A DNA stretch of 64,000 bases from Eupeodes corollae (taxonomy: Eukaryota; Arthropoda; Insecta; Diptera; Syrphidae), in assembly GCF_945859685.1 (NCBI RefSeq), contig NC_079148.1, positions 88,479,007-88,543,006 of the forward strand. Direction: 5' to 3'. The notes beneath the pieces are model-generated. The model was not told the DNA's origin, searched no databases, and was given only the letters and a program-made list of their open reading frames with translations. The translations under genes and the position numbers were made by a program. Positions 60,041 to 64,000 of the stretch are shown here, piece after piece (the stretch's first letter is position 1; every line of letters starts with the position of its first letter).

Positions 60041-61286
60041 AAACTATATCTCATTGTAGACGGTGAGATGCCACTCAAATAGGGGTATTTCAATAAAAAT
60101 GGACTTAAAACACACAAATCCAAACCCAAGTTATAGTTTCGAGATTAGAACAATGACCTTATGGGGCGGCCGGCTCAGGCTTTCGAATTAATCTAGTAGA
60201 AAATCTGTGATTAGATATCGAAGGGGAGGTTTTGAAGACAAAACCGAAAATATCAATGAGTAATAAGTCGCGGTTGAAAGTTCATGGAAGGAAATGCCAA
60301 AGACTTGACAACTCCATGCTACGCCTATGGAATTTAATCTTTAAACCAATGTTTATAAAATAAGAATTACAAAATTAAAATAATTGTTTGCGGCAAACAT
60401 GTGTTTTCATGAATAATTTTCTATTTTTGACAATGATTGCTGTAATATTTGCACTTATACTTATTTCTTCAAAGTTTTTGAAAATTAGGTAAAATGTTTT
60501 TATCTACTGAGGAGTATGATCTGTTGTTTTTCAGAATTCAAAAATGTTTGTTTTAGTCATGTATTTTACATAGAAACAGGACGAAATAAACTGTTTCAAA
60601 CTTTCAATAAAGTACGCTTGATAGTAGAAAAAAGATAAAATACGTACTTTGAGTAACAAATGTTGGGATAAGTTTATTATTATCACTGGTTCTTACGTTT
60701 AAAATTAGCATTATAATATGAATTGCTAGTCGCCAACTGCGCGTTAATGTATCTATTCCTCAAAGCTACCAGTCCTTCTGTAGGCTTAGCTGAAATATGG
60801 AGAAACTTTTTGTACTTAACTTTTGTGTTTTGTTTATTTTTCCAAACTGCCTTAGTTTCTTTGAAAAAAGGGTTGCTGGTTCTCAAAAACAAGAGATGGG
60901 GTTTTAAAACTAATTATTATTATATTTTATATTTTTGCCAACAAACCTACAAGAGGGAAAGTGTAGCTTAAAAGGTGGAATCACTTTTAAATTAATATAA
61001 AGATCTTAACAACAATTTGTTTAATGATTTTTCAAAGTTCAATTCTTTATCTTCCTAATGTATGAACATAGTTTAAACCTTTATAATATCTCATAGAGTT
61101 TTTTTAAAATCTTATTAATTCTAAGTGCTAAGTAGTGTTTTTTTAAAGGATTACAAATAACATCTGTGCCCAACACCATGCAAATGAAGTAAAATTTTTT
61201 AAGCTTCATCTATATGTATGATATATGTTAAAAAACAAAAAATTGTATATTGAAAAAATTATTGTATATTGTATCATCTATATGTA
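60041..61286. other. spacer, nothing recognised
   Basis: AT-rich; overlapping short frames near 60683-60971 have no family match. Confidence 0.4.
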
Positions 61287-62861
61287 CACTGCGGGTCATA
61301 AGGTTAGAAGCAGGCATTTTTGAGAAGTAAAATCGATATTTCTCCCGTTACATGGTGGATTAGAAAAAAATAACTATAGTAAATGAAAGACAACTTTGTT
61401 AACAACAAAATGTAAAGTTTGGGAATATTAGAGAATTAGCTAACGGATCTTTTATGACAAATTGTCAATTGAGTCGAAAATATGCGAAAATAAATCAGGT
61501 CTAAGATTAGAAGCAGTGAACATATAAACGTTGTCTTGTGAAGTGAATTCATTTTATTTTCGGTATAAACGGTGCATTTCATAAATTAATTGTTGTTTAT
61601 TGAATTTCAATAAAAATGGGCAAGACAAAATGTTTGACAGTGGAGGAAATGGCAAGAATAGATATTTATTACTCTGAAGGTCTTTCATGCCGTGTTATAG
61701 CTCGAAAAATAAATCGAAGTGATCATTGTGTCAGCAACTATTTAAAAAATCCATCATCGTATCTTAAAAACTATAAAGGAAACACTCCTCTGCCTTAACA
61801 CTTCGCGAAACGTGAAATATACTTAGAATAGCGTCAAATTCATCTTTATCGGCAGCTAAAATTAGGGATAAAGCTAATGTCAAACGCACGATCCGCAATG
61901 CTAAACACATAAAGCGCCTGAAGCTTAAAAAAACCACCACTTTATGACGCAAGGAAAAAGCAACGCTTGTGTTTTTCGAAAGGTCACAAGAGCTGGGACG
62001 TGCAAAATTCAATGACTACAAATGATTGGCGGAAGGTTATTTTTTCCGACGAAAAAAAAATTAACCTAGGTGGGCCAGATGGTTATAATTATTATTTCCA
62101 TGACATGAGGAAAGAGGAGCGGTTTTCAAACCGTCACCATAGCAGAGAAGGAGGCGTTATGGTCTGAGCACTATAGACTTGGTAGTCCAAGATAGTAAAA
62201 TGACTGGAAAACCCTACAAAGCCTTGCTGGAATCAGTATTCCCCAAAATTACCGAGCTTTTTGGACCAATTTCATGGATTTTTCAGTAGAACAACGCTCC
62301 GATACACACAGCCCGAGAGGTAAAATCCTTCATTGCAAACCAAAACATCTACTTGCTGCCTTGGCCACCATATTCCCCGGACCTTAATATAATGGAAAAT
62401 GTGTGGGGCTGGCTTACACGTAAGGTGTATGAGGGAGGGAAGCAATACGATGACAAGGAAGCGCTTATTCATAGTATCGAATTGGCCTGGAGTGAGATTT
62501 CACTGGACTACTTGGAATCTCTTTATAAATCCCTAAAAGATAGAATTTTTGAAGTTATTTTAAAGGCTGGTGGCAGCACACATTATTAAATATTTAATAA
62601 AACCCAAAAAAACGTAAACAAAATATGAATAACTGCATTTTATTTTCATTTATTTTATGTGCTTCTAATCTAATGACCCGATTTATTTTCGCATATTCTT
62701 GACTTAATTAACAATTTGTCTTAGAAGTTCAGTTAGCTTAATCTCTTCTATACCTAAAATGTATGTTGTGTAGTTAACAAAATAGTCTTTCATTAACCAT
62801 AGTTATTTTTTTTTAAATCCATTATGTAACGGGAGAAATATCGATTTTATGACCCGCAGTG
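61287..62861 (+). mobile_element. Tc3-like transposon with long inverted repeats, inactive
   Basis: Flanked by TA on both sides. Ends read 'cactgcgggtcataa' inwards; inverted similarity continues for roughly 230-260 bp. The transposase starts at 61616 with a DNA-binding region 'RIDIYYSEGLSCRVIARKIN', stops at 61796, and resumes as 'WRKVIFSDEKKINLGG' (first catalytic Asp), 'NNAPIHTAREVK' (Asn where the second Asp is expected, preceded by a stop) and 'PYSPDLNIMENVWGW' with the Glu. It ends at 62589. Frameshifts and stops make it non-autonomous. Confidence 0.85.
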
Positions 62862-63519
62862 TATATGTTTAAATATGCTTATGAATATAATTATCTACAA
62901 ATATTTGATCTAGAAATATTTGATCTTGGTTTTCATTGATAAATTAATATTTTTGAATAGATTTTTTTATCGTTTTATGTTATTTTTCGGCATTTTTATT
63001 TTTATTAAATTTTTTATTAACACGTAAATAAAAAACAATGCTAACAGTTAGCGAGCTTAAGCTACCATGACTACCAGCTCGCCTTTTATTAAATCTATTT
63101 ACTTTAAAAGAAAATAAACAGATTTTGTTAAATTTTTGAGAATAAAAAAAGACATTTTGTTCCTTATTTCAAGCATAGTTAAAAAAGTACTTAAGAAAAG
63201 TAACTTCTTTTAAACAAAATGACTCAAGCTTCTCTTTTTTGTTTTTTTAAAAATAATTCGTGAATATAGTTGAAAAAAGCCTAGTACAATGGTTTTTTGA
63301 GAAAAACAAAAAAAGGCCATTATCGACATTTTAAGAGTCGATATTTTTAAAATATTACTGTAAAAAAAGACAGTCGATTACTTTGGATTAAATCAAAAAT
63401 ATTCCTATAATTTTTTTAAATTTATGAGTGATTTAATTTATGATCTCATTTCAACTTTAAAGCTGGACATACGTGACGGAGCTAATTGACTCAGATCCAT
63501 TTGGAGCCGGTCTAATTGC
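62862..63519. other. AT-rich spacer, nothing recognised
   Basis: Poly-A/T tracts only. Confidence 0.4.
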
Positions 63520-64000
63520 AAAAGTTCCTAATTTGCCGGTACGTGACTGTTTACCTCTGCCGGTTTACCTCTGGTAAGTTTACCTCCAGAGCAGGTAAGG
63601 TAGTTTAAATGTGGCTTATTTTGCTTATATTATCCTTCTTTAGTAATGGAAAATCCGATCTTTCTGTTTTTGGCGTTTTATATTACAGTGCCACTCGGCC
63701 GTGAGTATTTTGCATTTTCTGTGAACATTTCTTCCTTAAAATGATTGAATTCTAGTAAATATTCATACAACACAAAAAAATACAAAAACTTACTTACATA
63801 TCAGTTTGAATATTTTGCTTTATAAAATTGCATTGTGGAAGTGTCATAATTTATTTCATAAAGAATGAAAATAAAGAACAGCAGGAACGAAAAAAAAAAC
63901 TAAATGTCAAAAGTTTTCAATTAGAACGTAGTTTTGAAAATAATAAACTACCTTACCTACTCTGGAGGTAAGCCATCCGGAGGTAAACTGGCGGCGGTAA
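63520..64000. mobile_element. inverted-repeat element reaching the window edge
   Basis: 'ttacctccagagcaggtaag' near 63583 is matched in reverse by 'cttacctactctggaggtaa' near 63953. The repeats extend about 55-70 bp each and enclose about 340 bp. A MITE or foldback element is likely; the right terminus is at or just beyond the edge. Confidence 0.65.

Noticed and set aside
1..64000. CRISPR arrays, operons or prokaryotic defence systems
   Set aside because: The window is spliced eukaryotic DNA; no direct repeat-spacer arrays or operon-like gene runs are present.

Overview
This 64 kb window is AT-rich eukaryotic DNA with spliced genes, long introns and dense, mostly dead, transposable elements. 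The thymosin-beta gene is close to Drosophila ciboulot, and there is a head-to-head pair of DM4/12-family secreted-protein genes, an insect family. Together with the RTE, CR1/Jockey-like, Tc1 and Tc3-like elements this points to a fly (Diptera, probably Brachycera). The species cannot be named from the sequence alone.

Four host genes could be assembled from exons whose splice sites and reading phases agree. (1) A DM4/12 gene on the minus strand (3349-4226), whose last exon lies off the left edge. (2) A second DM4/12 gene on the plus strand (4508-14181, five exons, 248 aa), divergent from the first across about 280 bp and probably using one GC-AG intron. (3) ciboulot on the minus strand (21007-22977, four exons, one of them an apparent cassette carrying an extra thymosin repeat). 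(4) A clear Mdm2-type gene on the minus strand (41923-56499, four exons, 643 aa) with an acidic region, the Mdm2-type RanBP2 zinc finger and a C2H2C4 RING whose eight ligands and tail length match human MDM2 exactly. Drosophila melanogaster is regarded as lacking a recognisable Mdm2, so this is the most interesting locus here. The N-terminal SWIB (p53-binding) domain was not found in the exons I could assemble.

The remainder is mobile DNA. Non-LTR elements of at least three kinds fill the introns and spacers: RTE-like copies at 10.9-13.4, 18.9-19.9, 44.4-46.1, 47.6-48.0 and 52.6-53.6 kb; LINEs with a C-terminal zinc knuckle at 0.5-3.2, 5.1-6.8, 7.4-9.5, 18.0-18.8 and 28 kb; CR1/Jockey-like and RNase H-bearing copies elsewhere. 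A tRNA-derived SINE family (six copies plus a doubtful relic) shares its 3' tail with the RTE element. A roughly 450-550 bp MITE family with 'GGCAGGTTCAGG'-type terminal inverted repeats recurs at least six times. A Tc3-like element with very long inverted repeats lies at 61.3-62.9 kb.

At 58.7-60.0 kb there is a decayed, intron-retaining copy of lace (serine palmitoyltransferase subunit 2), partly duplicated in a 503 bp direct tandem repeat. Long stretches (28.9-31.5, 33-38, 60-61.3 kb) show no gene that I can support beyond very small uncertain ORFs.
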